NCBI GenBank assembly: GCA_002749535.1 | Contig: MZZL01000409.1 | Coordinates: 1,485,527-1,549,526, forward strand | From: Apophysomyces variabilis | Taxonomy: Eukaryota; Mucoromycota; Mucoromycetes; Mucorales; Mucoraceae | Reading direction: 5' to 3' | Length of the DNA stretch: 64,000 bases | Part shown: in pieces, positions 63,681-64,000 of the stretch | How the letters are laid out: every line of letters starts with the position of its first letter | Position numbering within the stretch: position 1 is the first letter of the stretch | The notes under the pieces: model-generated | What the model saw: only the letters and a program-made list of their open reading frames with translations | What the model was told of the DNA's origin: nothing | Databases searched by the model: none | Made by a program: the position numbers and the translations under genes

Positions 63681-64000
63681 TTGCGGTGGATAAAGTTGAC
63701 CGGAAAAGAAGGAAGAAGTGATTTCAAGGACAGAACGACGTATATAAGTTTCCCTTTAGTAAAATTTGCCTTATCAAGTAAAATCTTTTGGCAGAGGTGA
63801 CGGTAACTCTATGGGCACTGTGCACATTAAATACGAATCTGCTTAAGGGATGGGGACACCATTCAACGGGTGAGGCGTCAGTGGGAAAGTGCAAAAGCAA
63901 GGGGAAATTGAGGTAGGCTGTAATTTTACGAATCGGAGAAATTAAAAGTGATTTTGGGCTTCTCATTTTCTGTAAGCAATCTATTTCGGTTGCCGATATT
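63681..64000. other. Right-edge spacer
   Basis: Upstream region of the arrestin-like gene. A minus-strand frame (63724-63966) has no recognised motif. It may contain the promoter or an upstream exon of that gene, or the start of the next gene outside the window. Confidence 0.4.

Overview
This window is nuclear DNA from a fungus, most likely an early-diverging lineage such as Mucoromycota. Nearly every gene is broken by short GT-AG introns of about 45-90 nt, and gene density is moderate with AT-rich spacers. Fungal markers are present: Mdm10 of the ERMES complex, a Ybt1-type ABCC transporter, Bfr1, and a PKA with a long Q-rich N terminus. A clear WDR91 homologue argues against an ordinary ascomycete yeast. 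The lineage call is inference; no rRNA or other marker is present to settle it.

Layout. 0-9.2 kb: the 5' exon of a Rho GTPase running off the left edge (-), a three-RRM Pub1/TIA-1 protein (+), a WDR91 homologue (+) and a Utp30/ribosomal-L1-fold protein (+). 9.4-17.2 kb: an ABCC transporter (-) and the mRNA export factor Rae1/Gle2 (+). 17.2-20.9 kb is gene-poor. 20.9-28.1 kb: a CLC-type Cl-/H+ exchanger, Mdm10 and translation release factor eRF1, all +. 29.1-32.8 kb: Ltv1 (-) and Bfr1 (+) share a 160-bp divergent promoter that carries a perfect inverted CCAAT palindrome. 33-35.5 kb holds two small uncertain genes. 35.5-45.5 kb: an F-box/LRR-like protein, the TFIIH helicase XPB/Ssl2, the spliceosomal protein MFAP1 (-), an ExoIII/APE1-type AP endonuclease and a mucin-like single-pass membrane protein (-). 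45.5-48.9 kb is gene-poor. 48.9-58.7 kb: a bHLH factor, a mitochondrial FAD/folate carrier, Emg1/Nep1, squalene synthase Erg9 (-) and a PKA catalytic subunit (-). 58.7-64 kb: mostly spacer, then a two-exon small secreted cysteine-containing protein that I do not recognise and an arrestin-like protein (-).

The content is mainly conserved housekeeping: small-subunit ribosome biogenesis (Utp30, Ltv1, Emg1), translation (eRF1, Bfr1), mRNA processing and export (Pub1, MFAP1, Rae1), DNA repair and transcription (XPB, AP endonuclease), organelle and endosome biology (WDR91, Mdm10, CLC, FAD/folate carrier), sterol synthesis (Erg9) and signalling (Rho, PKA, arrestin, mucin-like sensor). I see no operon-like pathway cluster, no intact transposon, no CRISPR array and no rRNA. 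Exon structures were spliced by hand. Where exon sums are given they are multiples of three and the joins preserve family motifs. The most interesting items are the small secreted protein, the dual-start AP endonuclease with a GC-AG intron, the CCAAT palindrome, the E-box palindrome in front of the bHLH gene, and the fungal WDR91.
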